Translations under genes and position numbers: made by a program | The notes under the pieces: generated by a model | The model's database searches: none | What the model was told of the DNA's origin: nothing | The model's input: the letters and a program-made list of their open reading frames with translations, nothing else | Shown: one piece after another, positions 7,877 through 14,983 of the stretch | Layout: every line of letters begins with the position of its first letter | How positions within the stretch are numbered: the first letter of the stretch is position 1 | Source: an uncultured Collinsella sp. | Lineage (GTDB): Bacteria; Actinomycetota; Coriobacteriia; Coriobacteriales; Coriobacteriaceae | Length of the DNA: 14,983 bases | Assembly (NCBI GenBank): GCA_902489775.1 | Contig: CABUBH010000046.1 | Location: 1-14,983 of the forward strand | Direction: 5' to 3'

Positions 7877-8752
7877 ATGGGCGAGCAGGTTTGTATGACG
7901 GGTGCCGAGTGCTGCGGCGGAGCTGCGGTCGTGGACGCCGGCGGTTATCCGGTCGAGACCACGGGTAACGCGGTGCTGGACATCTTGGAGCACCGCTCGT
8001 CCACGCGTGCCTTCGCGCGTGATGACGACGACCGCCCCGTGGCGGTGACCGACGAGCAGCGGGCGGCGATTCTGCATGCGGCGAGCCGTGCGCCGTCGGC
8101 GGGCGCCATGATGATGTATTCCATCGTGAGCATCCGCGAGCAGGCTACGCTCGACCGCCTGGCCGACCTGTGCGACCACCAGCCCATGATTGCCAAGGCG
8201 CCCTGGGCACTCATATTTGTGGTCGATTATGCCAAGTGGATCGATCTGTTTGAGCACGTGGGCTGCTTTGAGCCCGAGTTTGTCGAGCGCACGGGCAAGG
8301 CACCCCGCCGCGCGCCGGGTTTGGGCGACTTTGCCATCGCGGCCCAAGACGCCGTGATCGCCGCGCAAAACGCCGTGGTTGCCGCCGAGGCCCTAGGGCT
8401 GGGAAGCTGCTACATCGGTGATATCGTCGAGAATGCCGAGGAAGTTGCCGAGCTGCTCGATCTGCCGCCCTATACCATGCCGCTGTCGATGCTCATCATC
8501 GGCACGCCCCGTAAGGAGCGTCCGGCCATTGCGCATCCCGTGGTGAACCTGGTGCACGAGGAGCGCTACTGCCGTGCGGATGCCGCGACTATGGATGCGC
8601 AGGTGGCCGAGATGGACGCGATGTTCCGTCCGCATGCCCGCGAGGCGGGGGAGCGCGTCGTGGACATCTATACCCGCAAGCACACGAGTCCCTTTATGGC
8701 CGAGATGAGCCGCTCCATGGAGTGGTGGTTCAAAAACTGGCTTGGAAAATGA
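7877..8752 (+). CDS. Nitroreductase-family FMN-dependent oxidoreductase
   Basis: The 291-residue protein shows the nitroreductase fold: an FMN-phosphate-binding RSSTRAF motif near residues 40-46, ASRAPSAGAMMMY near 74-86, and the late flavin-binding segment GLGSCYIGDI near 174-183, followed by the usual LPPYTMPLSMLIIGTP strand. Such enzymes reduce nitro compounds, quinones or flavins with NAD(P)H in the cytoplasm; the substrate cannot be predicted. The start is set by GAGG (7865-7868), eight bases before ATG 7877. The N-terminus before the fold is unusual in holding Cys6, Cys13 and Cys14. A -10-like GATAAT lies at 7814-7819 without a clear -35. The gene stands alone and is followed one base later by a palindrome. 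Confidence 0.88.
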   Translation: MGEQVCMTGAECCGGAAVVDAGGYPVETTGNAVLDILEHRSSTRAFARDDDDRPVAVTDEQRAAILHAASRAPSAGAMMMYSIVSIREQATLDRLADLCDHQPMIAKAPWALIFVVDYAKWIDLFEHVGCFEPEFVERTGKAPRRAPGLGDFAIAAQDAVIAAQNAVVAAEALGLGSCYIGDIVENAEEVAELLDLPPYTMPLSMLIIGTPRKERPAIAHPVVNLVHEERYCRADAATMDAQVAEMDAMFRPHAREAGERVVDIYTRKHTSPFMAEMSRSMEWWFKNWLGK

Positions 8753-8753
8753 C

Positions 8754-8788
8754 GAATGTGACAAGGGGACAGTCCCTTTGTCACATTC
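8754..8788. terminator. Near-perfect 17-bp palindrome after the nitroreductase gene
   Basis: GAATGTGACAAGGGGAC (8754-8770) pairs with GTCCCTTTGTCACATTC (8772-8788), with one G-T wobble and a single-base centre. It starts one base after the stop codon, so it would fold at the 3' end of the mRNA. It lacks a T-tract, so it may protect the 3' end or act as a repeated intergenic element as much as terminate. It shares a CAAAGG / CTGTCCC / TTTG core with the hairpin at 11233-11269. Confidence 0.75.
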
Positions 8789-8848
8789 CATATCGTCGCG
8801 GTGGCCTAAAGGCCGTATAAATGTTTATCTAGCTGGGAAAACAGTACC

Positions 8849-8876
8849 ATTCAAACATAGGCCGATTACCTATAAT
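8849..8876 (+). promoter_or_regulatory. Probable kup promoter
   Basis: A consensus -10, TATAAT, lies at 8871-8876. The best -35 candidate is ATTCAA at 8849-8854 with a 16-bp spacer, which is weak. Transcription would start near 8883, giving a leader of about 29 bases, too short for a riboswitch. Confidence 0.4.
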
Positions 8877-8911
8877 TCCTTCGAACATTAAAGTTGGGAG
8901 GAAACCGGCTT

Positions 8912-10939
8912 ATGGAACAGAAGGCCAAGGAGGCAGCCTCGCACGCTGCGATTCCTGTGAGCATCTCGGCGATGCTCGTCACGCTGGGCGTGGTGTACGG
9001 CGATATCGGCACCAGCCCTATGTATGTAACCAAGGCGCTCGTTGCCGGCAACGGCGGCATCGGAAGCGTGACGGAGGAGTTCGTGCTTGGCGCGCTCTCC
9101 CTTGTCGTGTGGACGGTCACGCTGCTGACCACCATCAAGTATGTGCTCATCTCGCTGCGCGCCGATAACCATGGTGAGGGCGGCATCTTTGCCCTGTACA
9201 GCCTGGTCAAGCGCTGTGGCAAGTGGCTTATCATCCCCGCCATGCTGGGTGGCGCCGCGCTGCTCGCCGACGGCATCCTGACGCCGGCCGTTACCGTTAC
9301 CACGGCCATCGAGGGCCTGCGCACCATCCCGGCGGTCCATGCCGTGCTGGGCGATGACCAGGGCCGCGTCGTCGCCATTACGCTCGCCATCATCATCGCG
9401 CTCTTTTTGGTGCAACGCATCGGTACGGCCAAGATCGGTCACGCCTTTGGCCCCATCATGACGCTGTGGTTCCTGTTCCTGGGCGGCACGGGTCTGTTTT
9501 TTGTCTTCCAGCACCCCGCCGTGCTGCTGTGCCTCAACCCGGTGCGTGGCATCGCCTTTTTGCTGAGCCCCAACAACCACGCGGGTATCATGATTCTGGG
9601 CAGCTGCTTCCTCGCCACCACCGGTGCCGAGGCACTCTACTCCGACATGGGCCACGTCGGCCGCGGCAACATCTACGCCACCTGGCCGTTCGTTAAGTGC
9701 TGCCTGCTGCTTTCCTATATGGGCCAGGGCGCTTGGCTTATGAACAACGCTGCCAACCCCGAGCTCATGGGCATTGCCGACCTCAACCCGTTCTACCAGA
9801 TGCTCGCCCCGGGCCTGCGCCCGTTTGCCGTCGGCCTTTCCACCGTTGCGGCCATCATCGCCTCGCAGGCGCTCATCACCGGCGCATTCTCGCTGGTGTC
9901 CGAGGCCAGCCGTCTGGACCTTATGCCGCACATGCAGGTCTTCTACCCTGCCGAGACCAAGGGCCAGCTCTACATCCCCATGGTCAACAACGTCATGCTC
10001 GTGGGCTGCGTCATCGTGGTGCTGCTGTTCCAGAACTCGGCGCATATGGAAGCCGCCTACGGCCTTGCCATTACGCTGACTATGATGTGCACCACGCTGC
10101 TGCTCTTCTTCTACCTGCACGAGGAGCGCAAGCTCAAGGTTGCTCCGTGGATCTTCGCGGCCTTCTTCCTTTTGCTCGAAGGCTTCTTCTTCGTGAGCTC
10201 GCTCACCAAGTTCTTCCACGGCGGCTACTTCACCATCCTCATGGCTGCACTCATCATGGGCATTATGGTGTGCTGGTACAACGGCACGGCGGTCGAGCAG
10301 CGCCAGTTTACGCTGCTGCCGCTGCGCAGCTACCTGCCGCAGCTCAAGCGCCTGCGCGACGACGACCGTTACGAGCGCATGAGCGACAACGTCGTGTACC
10401 TGACCAAGGACACCCATACCGACTACATCGACCGCGATATCGTCTACTCGATCTTGGACAAGCATCCCAAGCGTGCCCACGCCTGGTGGTTTGTGAACGT
10501 CGAGACCATGGACGAACCGCACACCTTTGCCTATTCGGTCGAGACGTTCGGCACCGACTACGTGTTCCGCGTGCATCTTTACCTGGGCTACAAGATCAAC
10601 CAGCGCGTCAATGCCTACCTGCGTCAGGTTGTTCAGGACCTGGCTGCCACCGGCGAGCTGCCTCCGCAGACGCATGACTACTCGGTCTACAAGGATCCGG
10701 GTAACATCGGTACGTTCAAGTTCGTCCTGATCCGTAAGCTTCTGGCGCCCGAAAGCGACGTGGAGCCCAGCGAGCGCACGGCCATCACGCTCAAGTACAT
10801 CATCCGCCGCGCCGCCGGCACGCCCGCGCGTTGGTACGGCCTGGAGAACTCCAACGTGAGCTTTGAGTACGTGCCGCTGTTCACCAAGTTCAAGGCCGTG
10901 AATAAGATGCAGCGCCTGGCTCCCAACGAGCGCCCGTAG
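8912..10939 (+). CDS. kup: Kup/HAK-family potassium uptake permease
   Basis: This 675-residue integral membrane protein imports K+, in this family by H+ symport. The hallmark GVVYGDIGTSPMYVTK (from about residue 26, with the conserved Asp), HGEGGIFALYSL and DGILTPAVTVTTAIEG are all present. About twelve hydrophobic spans reach to roughly residue 460, followed by a hydrophilic cytoplasmic domain of about 215 residues. E. coli Kup has 622 residues, so this is slightly long at the C-terminus. The start is ATG 8912, preceded by GGGAGG (8896-8901); the in-frame TTG at 8894 overlaps that site and is unlikely. It is followed after 50 bp by a small membrane-protein gene, probably in the same transcript. 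The KdpDE-like pair downstream suggests potassium-linked control. Confidence 0.95.
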   Translation: MEQKAKEAASHAAIPVSISAMLVTLGVVYGDIGTSPMYVTKALVAGNGGIGSVTEEFVLGALSLVVWTVTLLTTIKYVLISLRADNHGEGGIFALYSLVKRCGKWLIIPAMLGGAALLADGILTPAVTVTTAIEGLRTIPAVHAVLGDDQGRVVAITLAIIIALFLVQRIGTAKIGHAFGPIMTLWFLFLGGTGLFFVFQHPAVLLCLNPVRGIAFLLSPNNHAGIMILGSCFLATTGAEALYSDMGHVGRGNIYATWPFVKCCLLLSYMGQGAWLMNNAANPELMGIADLNPFYQMLAPGLRPFAVGLSTVAAIIASQALITGAFSLVSEASRLDLMPHMQVFYPAETKGQLYIPMVNNVMLVGCVIVVLLFQNSAHMEAAYGLAITLTMMCTTLLLFFYLHEERKLKVAPWIFAAFFLLLEGFFFVSSLTKFFHGGYFTILMAALIMGIMVCWYNGTAVEQRQFTLLPLRSYLPQLKRLRDDDRYERMSDNVVYLTKDTHTDYIDRDIVYSILDKHPKRAHAWWFVNVETMDEPHTFAYSVETFGTDYVFRVHLYLGYKINQRVNAYLRQVVQDLAATGELPPQTHDYSVYKDPGNIGTFKFVLIRKLLAPESDVEPSERTAITLKYIIRRAAGTPARWYGLENSNVSFEYVPLFTKFKAVNKMQRLAPNERP

Positions 10940-10989
10940 ACGCCGGTGGCTACATTTTGATGGATAAGCATGAGGCCGGGGAGGAAAAC

Positions 10990-11184
10990 ATGGATACAAA
11001 GGCGCACGATGGCCGTGAGGCGGTGGTCGAAATGGTGCGTGAGGCGCGCGTCGACGCCGCCGAAGATCGGTTCTTTACGAATCGTGCCAACATGGACATG
11101 GCCGATCGTGTGATTTCGGTCGTGGCACTGGTGTTTGTCGCGGTGTGCGTGTGTGCCCTGCTCGCGCACGTGCTGTTTGTCTAG
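10990..11184 (+). CDS. Small single-span membrane protein downstream of kup
   Basis: This 64-residue protein has a charged N-terminal half (about residues 1-40, rich in Asp, Glu, Arg) and one hydrophobic span near the C-terminus (VISVVALVFVAVCVCALL), ending in a few residues. The start at 10990 is supported by GGGGAGG (10978-10984) at good spacing; the longer frame from 10957 would swallow that site. I recognise no family. Its place 50 bp after kup and before the terminator at 11233 suggests co-transcription with kup and perhaps a modulating role for the transporter or for the kinase encoded next. That role is inference only. Confidence 0.7.
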   Translation: MDTKAHDGREAVVEMVREARVDAAEDRFFTNRANMDMADRVISVVALVFVAVCVCALLAHVLFV

Positions 11185-11216
11185 CGACCGCCGGTCGTAG
11201 AAGGCTTTACACTTAG

Positions 11217-11275
11217 AACCACCACAAGGGGAAACCACCACAAAGGTGCCTGTCCCCTTTGTGGTGGTTTTTGTT
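11217..11275 (+). terminator. Terminator with two alternative left arms, between the kup operon and the kdpDE-like pair
   Basis: The right arm CCTTTGTGGTGGTT (11256-11269) pairs perfectly with AACCACCACAAAGG (11233-11246), loop nine bases, and is followed by TTTTTG-rich sequence. A second left arm, AACCACCACAAGGGGA (11217-11232), could pair with the same right arm, extended to TCCCC (11253-11257), with one bulge. Only one can form at a time. The element ends the kup transcript and leaves the kinase gene 30 bases downstream needing either readthrough or its own promoter, which I cannot identify. Confidence 0.8.
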
Positions 11276-11298
11276 TTTGAGAGAGGAGCGGGGCGCTG

Positions 11299-12924
11299 AT
11301 GGACGTCCGTACGGACGGCGATATTGCCGATAGCTTTTGGTGGCGGCGCACAACGTTGACGCGCCGCACTCCTCTGTATGACGCCTGCGTATCGGCGGGG
11401 CTGCTGGTTGCGGCGACGATTGTGGGCGCGTTGCTCGACCATCCGGGTCTCGCGCCGAGCATCATGATCGTCTATGTGTTCGCCGTTCAGCTGTGCGCAT
11501 TCTTTACCTGGAGTCGCCTGTATTGCTTGCTGAGCTCGGCTGCCGCCGTGGCGCTCTACAACTTCTTGTTTGTCGACCCGCGCTACTCGCTGTCGCTTAT
11601 CGACCGCGGCTATCCCGGCATGTTCTTCATCATGTTCGTGGTCTCGCTCGTGTCGAGCTCGATTGCGTTGGCCCTGCGCCGCGCCTTGGCACAGGCTGCC
11701 GCCAGCGACCGCCGCACGCATATGGTGCTCGAGACCAACCGCATGCTGCAGCGCTGCGCCGACGAGCAGCAGATTGTTCATGCCATGGCTACGCAGCTGG
11801 CGCGTCTTTCGGGCTGTCCGGTCGTGTGGTACAGCGCCGACGCCGAGGGCGATGACCTGCTGCCGCGTGCGACGTACACGGCCGTGGGCGATGCCGCCCC
11901 GGTGCACGAGCTGGCGCCGCAGATGCCGCCGCGGCTCTCGGCGTCCGCCTATGTGGGTACGCCGCTCGATGCCACCTATGGCGGATCGGCGTTTTATGGC
12001 ATCTACCTGACGGTTCGCACAGGCGACGGCTTCGTGCGCTCGGGCGACCCCGCCTCGGTGGTGGGCGTGCTGGCTATCGTTGCCGAGCCCGACGTGCTGA
12101 CACATGAGGAACGGACACTTGCCGATGCCATCGTGAGCGAAGGCGAGCTGGCGCTCGATCGCGCCCGCGCCATGGAGGCCCGCGAAGAAGCGGCGGTGCT
12201 CGCCAAAAACGAACAGCTGCGCGCCAACCTGCTGCGCTCCATCTCGCACGATCTGCGCACGCCGCTTACCAGTATTTCGGGAAATGCCGACGTGCTGCTC
12301 GATCAGGGCTCGACCGGCACCGCGGTGCTCGATGCCCAGACGCGCCGCGGCCTGCTTCTATCCATTCGCTCGGATGCGCTGTGGCTCAACGCCACCGTCG
12401 AGAATCTGCTCGCCATCACCAAACTCGAGGGTGGCGGCATGCATCTGTCGACTACGCTCGAGCTTATGGACGATATCGTCGAGGAGGCGCTGCGCCACGT
12501 AAGTCCGGCCGTGCGCGAGCACGACCTTAAGGTGGTGCCGTGCGACGAGCCGGCGCTCGTTAACGTCGATGCGCGCCTGATGGTGCAGCTGGTGGTCAAT
12601 CTGGTGAACAATGCCATCACCTATACGCCCGCAGGCTCGCATATCGTGATTTCGATTGGCGTCGACGATGGACGCGTGGCGTGCTCGGTGGCCGATGACG
12701 GCCCGGGCATTGCGCCCGAGGACCGCGAGCGAATCTTTGAGTCGTTCTACACCGCCAACCACGGTTTGGCCGACAGCCACCGTAGCGTGGGCCTGGGACT
12801 TTCGCTCTGCCGCTCCATTGCATTGGCGCATGGCGGTAGCATAGAGGTTGCCGCGGCGGACCCGCACGGCTCGGTCTTTACGATTGAGCTTCCCGTCGCC
12901 GACGTTTCGTTTGATAAGGAGTAA
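11299..12924 (+). CDS. KdpD-like sensor histidine kinase lacking the N-terminal KdpD/USP domains
   Basis: This 541-residue membrane kinase corresponds to the C-terminal half of KdpD. It begins with a DUF4118 membrane domain (about residues 28-130, four spans) including LYNFLFVDPRYSL, matching the KdpD motif FNFFFxxPRFTF. A GAF-like region follows (about 145-285), then the HisKA domain with His317 in SISHDLRTPLTSI, and the ATPase domain with Asn438 in NLVNNAITYTP, DDGPGIAPEDRERIFESFY and SVGLGLSLCRSIALAHGG. The cytoplasmic KdpD ATP-binding and universal-stress domains, which make up the first half of the roughly 890-residue E. coli protein, are missing. The gene truly starts here, since a terminator and GAGAGGAG (11281-11288) lie immediately upstream. 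It ends four bases before the regulator gene, so the two are surely co-translated. It likely senses K+ limitation or membrane/osmotic status. Confidence 0.9.
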   Translation: MDVRTDGDIADSFWWRRTTLTRRTPLYDACVSAGLLVAATIVGALLDHPGLAPSIMIVYVFAVQLCAFFTWSRLYCLLSSAAAVALYNFLFVDPRYSLSLIDRGYPGMFFIMFVVSLVSSSIALALRRALAQAAASDRRTHMVLETNRMLQRCADEQQIVHAMATQLARLSGCPVVWYSADAEGDDLLPRATYTAVGDAAPVHELAPQMPPRLSASAYVGTPLDATYGGSAFYGIYLTVRTGDGFVRSGDPASVVGVLAIVAEPDVLTHEERTLADAIVSEGELALDRARAMEAREEAAVLAKNEQLRANLLRSISHDLRTPLTSISGNADVLLDQGSTGTAVLDAQTRRGLLLSIRSDALWLNATVENLLAITKLEGGGMHLSTTLELMDDIVEEALRHVSPAVREHDLKVVPCDEPALVNVDARLMVQLVVNLVNNAITYTPAGSHIVISIGVDDGRVACSVADDGPGIAPEDRERIFESFYTANHGLADSHRSVGLGLSLCRSIALAHGGSIEVAAADPHGSVFTIELPVADVSFDKE

Positions 12925-12928
12925 CGCT

Positions 12929-13642
12929 GTGCCGAACTCTGCCGTAAAACCGCTCATCTTGGTCGTTGAGGACGACCCCGCCGTTCGCAACCTTATCGTT
13001 GCCGCGCTCGAGGCGCACGGCTTGCGCCATATGGCCGTGGAGACCGCCCATGCCGCTATTGCCGCTGCCTCGTCGCAGGCGCCGAGCATCGTGCTACTCG
13101 ATCTGGGCCTGCCCGATATGGACGGCGTCAAGGTGGTGGAGTCGGTGCGCGCATGGTCGGGCATGCCGATCATCGTGGTTTCGGCGCGCAGCGAGGACGC
13201 GGACAAGATCCGCGCGCTCGATGCCGGAGCCGACGACTACCTGACCAAGCCGTTTTCGGTCGAGGAGCTGCTCGCGCGCATTCGTACGACACTCAGGCGC
13301 CTTTCGTATGCGCAAACGGGCGGTGTTGCCTCCGAGGGCTCGTTCGATACCGGCGAGCTGCATATCGATTTTGATGCAGGCATCGCCACGATGGATGGCG
13401 AGGAGCTGCATCTGACGCCGATCGAGTACAAGCTCCTGTGCCTGCTGGCGCATAACGCCGACAAAGTGCTGACGCACCAGTTTATCCTGCACGAGATTTG
13501 GGGCACGGCAACTAAGAGCGACCTGGCGAGCCTGCGTGTCTTTATGGGCACGCTGCGCAAGAAGATCGAGTCCGACCCCGCGCATCCGCGCTATATCCAA
13601 ACGCACGTGGGTATCGGCTATCGCCTGGTCACCCAAGGCTAG
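12929..13642 (+). CDS. KdpE-like OmpR-family response regulator
   Basis: The 237-residue protein has a receiver domain (residues about 9-122) with acidic pair EDD near 15-17, phospho-acceptor Asp58 in LLDLGLPDMDG, and Lys107 in YLTKPFS. A winged-helix DNA-binding domain follows (about 140-235), with LTPIEYKLLCLLAHN and YIQTHVGIGYRLV. The start is GTG 12929, with AAGGAG (12916-12921) overlapping the end of the kinase gene and spaced seven bases away. This fits translational coupling. It should be phosphorylated by the adjacent kinase and bind promoters, probably of potassium transport genes such as kup. No kdpFABC operon is visible in the window. Confidence 0.92.
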   Translation: MPNSAVKPLILVVEDDPAVRNLIVAALEAHGLRHMAVETAHAAIAAASSQAPSIVLLDLGLPDMDGVKVVESVRAWSGMPIIVVSARSEDADKIRALDAGADDYLTKPFSVEELLARIRTTLRRLSYAQTGGVASEGSFDTGELHIDFDAGIATMDGEELHLTPIEYKLLCLLAHNADKVLTHQFILHEIWGTATKSDLASLRVFMGTLRKKIESDPAHPRYIQTHVGIGYRLVTQG

Positions 13643-13666
13643 ATCGCCAACCACCATCCCAATATG

Positions 13667-13738
13667 AGTTGCGGTGAAATAGTTCCTGTATTTGCCTCTA
13701 CCAGGCCTTTTCAGGAACTATTCCACCGCAACTTTTTT
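13667..13738. terminator. Long-stem terminator between the convergent regulator and rRNA methyltransferase genes
   Basis: AGTTGCGGTGAAATAGTTCCTG (13667-13688) pairs with the arm at 13712-13733 over 22 bp with a single mismatch, enclosing a 23-base loop, then TTTTTT. It starts 25 bases after the regulator stop and reaches the stop codon of the minus-strand gene. The left side lacks a matching A-run, so it works best for the plus strand. The very long stem suggests an intergenic repeat family recruited as a terminator. Confidence 0.85.
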
Positions 13739-14983
13739 ATTTGCCCTTGGGCTTGCTGGCGTAGAATTTCTTCTTTTTGGGTTTGCCGGCGGGGGAGGGG
13801 TTGCCGGTGGCGTGCGGCTTGCCGTCGCCGTGCGGTTTGTTGTTGCCGGCGTGCGCGTGGCCAGGCGCTGTCGCACGAGGCTTGCGGGCCTCGGGGTTGC
13901 GCAGCTCCTCGACGCGCTCGGCGATTTCCTCGGCGCTAAAGCCGACCTCGGCCATGGCGTCCTCGATGGGCAGACGGCGCACGATATAGCAGTGATGCAC
14001 CTTCTGGTTGCGCGCGAAGTCCTCGGGGATGGTCTGTGCCGTAATGTCCTCTAATACCACGCCCGCACGCGCGAGCTTGCGCGTCTCGGGACGGAAGCCG
14101 CGCAGGTTGCAACTAAAGATGGCATGGCCGCCCTGCGCGAGCAGGCGCGACACGCCGGCCAGCAGCTCAACATGGTCGCGCTGGACATCCCAGGTGCGGC
14201 GGCCCATCTTGGACGAGTTCGAGAACGTGGGCGGGTCGACAAAGATCAGGTCCCAGCGGTTGCGTGTCTGGCGCTGGTCGCGAATCCACGCGAGCACGTC
14301 GTCGCGCACAAAGTGATGCTGCGGGCCCACAAAGCCGTTCTGGCGCATGTTGCGCTCGGCCCAGTCCAGGTAAGTGTTCGAGAGGTCGACCGTCACGGTC
14401 TCCTCGACGCCGCCATCGGCCGCGTAGCAGGTGGCAGTGCCGGTGTAGGCAAACAGGTTGAGGAAACGGCGCGCCTGCTTGGCGTGCTCGCGCACCAGGT
14501 TGCGGGTGACGCGGTGATCCAGGAAGATGCCGACGTCCAGGTAGTCGTCAAAGTTGACGGCAAAGGTAAGGCCGCCCTCCTCGATGAGCGGCAGACGGCG
14601 GCGCGCGATGTTGGCGCGCTCGCCCGAGCCGCCCTTGCCGGCGCCCTGCTTTCCGTACTGCGAGCCGCCGCGCGAGCGCATGCGGGCCTTGGCGTGCACA
14701 TGCTCGGCCGGGACATCCAGGATACGCGGCGCGATGGCCAAGATGTCGAGCATGCGGGCCTGAGCCAGCGCGGGGTCAATCGTCTTGGGCGCAGCGTATT
14801 CGGCGATGACGAGCCAGCGTCCCTGCGTCTGCGGGCAGCCCTCGTACAGGTCGATGGCGGCAGAGTAATCGGGCAGGTCGGCATCGTAGACGCGGTAGCA
14901 GCTCACGCCCTCGCGCTTGGCCCACTTGCGGCGCAGGCGGGCATTCTTGCGCAGGCGGTTGGCGAACTGCTCGGACTCGGGGA
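13737..14983 (-). CDS. rlmL: C-terminal part of RlmKL-type 23S rRNA methyltransferase (5' end outside window)
   Basis: The frame is open to the window edge; 415 codons are visible. It encodes the RlmK half of the bifunctional enzyme that, in E. coli, makes m2G2445 and m7G2069 in 23S rRNA. The family signature FANRLRKN...KWAKREGVSCYRVYDADLPDY is seen near the edge, followed by the S-adenosylmethionine-binding segment FLNLFAYTGTATCYAADGG, the acidic strand TVDLSNTYLDWAERN, and the catalytic-type motif VDPPTFSNSSKM. The GTG at 14906 is internal, not the start, because the conserved sequence continues upstream of it. The last 65 or so residues form a Gly/Pro/His-rich, lysine-rich tail (KPKKKKFYASKPKGK) beyond the catalytic fold, which may bind rRNA. 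The N-terminal THUMP and RlmL domains should lie beyond position 14983. Confidence 0.85.
   Translation of the reverse strand, partial: PESEQFANRLRKNARLRRKWAKREGVSCYRVYDADLPDYSAAIDLYEGCPQTQGRWLVIAEYAAPKTIDPALAQARMLDILAIAPRILDVPAEHVHAKARMRSRGGSQYGKQGAGKGGSGERANIARRRLPLIEEGGLTFAVNFDDYLDVGIFLDHRVTRNLVREHAKQARRFLNLFAYTGTATCYAADGGVEETVTVDLSNTYLDWAERNMRQNGFVGPQHHFVRDDVLAWIRDQRQTRNRWDLIFVDPPTFSNSSKMGRRTWDVQRDHVELLAGVSRLLAQGGHAIFSCNLRGFRPETRKLARAGVVLEDITAQTIPEDFARNQKVHHCYIVRRLPIEDAMAEVGFSAEEIAERVEELRNPEARKPRATAPGHAHAGNNKPHGDGKPHATGNPSPAGKPKKKKFYASKPKGK

Noticed and set aside
8790..8911. c-di-AMP or potassium riboswitch in front of kup
   Set aside because: The -10 box at 8871-8876 leaves a leader of about 29 bases, and no extended structured element is seen in the 120-bp gap.
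8888..10999. Long minus-strand frame (703 codons) opposite kup
   Set aside because: This is an antisense shadow of a GC-rich gene; the product is His/Gln/Glu/Val-rich without domains, while the plus strand is a clear Kup.
13737..14906. Complete 389-residue methyltransferase starting at GTG 14906
   Set aside because: The conserved RlmKL sequence (FANRLRKN, KWAKREG) continues in frame upstream to the window edge, so GTG 14906 is an internal valine codon.

Overview
The window looks like the chromosome of a GC-rich Gram-positive gut actinobacterium, most likely Coriobacteriia and probably Collinsella or a close relative. The reasons are GC-rich codon use, a cell-wall sorting signal of the LAxTG kind (LANTG), an LtaS-like phosphoglycerol transferase, a Kup/Kdp-type potassium module, and abundant intergenic hairpin repeats. 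The genus is an inference; no rRNA gene or other marker is present.

Layout. (1) 1-5289 is an accessory island with one large gene, a secreted, sortase-anchored surface protein (716-4804) broken by an in-frame TAG at 1481-1483. On each side lies an array of degenerate 62-bp palindromic repeats (about 121-594 and 4894-5246). At the outer edges are inverted copies of a 47-bp hairpin element (1-47 and 5243-5289), each oriented as a terminator that stops transcription entering the island. (2) 5362-7662 (minus) encodes a polytopic LTA-synthase/sulfatase-family enzyme. (3) 7877-8752 (plus) encodes a nitroreductase-family flavoprotein, followed by a near-perfect palindrome. (4) 8912-13642 (plus) is a potassium module: kup, a 64-residue one-span membrane protein, a strong terminator with two competing upstream arms, then a KdpD-like histidine kinase lacking the usual N-terminal half and a KdpE-like response regulator. 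(5) 13737-14983 (minus) is the 3' part of an RlmKL-type 23S rRNA methyltransferase, convergent with the regulator across a 22-bp-stem terminator. Its 5' end lies outside the window.

The most unusual part is the island. The two arrays are not merely the same repeat family. Units 1-5 on the left match units 1-5 on the right in the same order, sharing unit-specific bases, and the offset is nearly constant (4716-4718 bp). The array therefore appears duplicated as a block around the surface-protein gene, in direct orientation. This predicts that recombination could remove the gene and leave one array, while the outer 47-bp inverted copies could in principle support inversion. Within the repeats, 15-base arms alternate in orientation about every 31 bp. 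At one dinucleotide in every arm the sequence is always pyrimidine-purine (CG, CA, TG or TA).

The potassium genes probably work together: Kup imports K+, and the two-component pair likely senses K+ or envelope status and controls transporter expression. The LtaS-like enzyme and the surface protein both act at the cell envelope. No transposase, integrase, CRISPR array, tRNA or rRNA gene was recognised.
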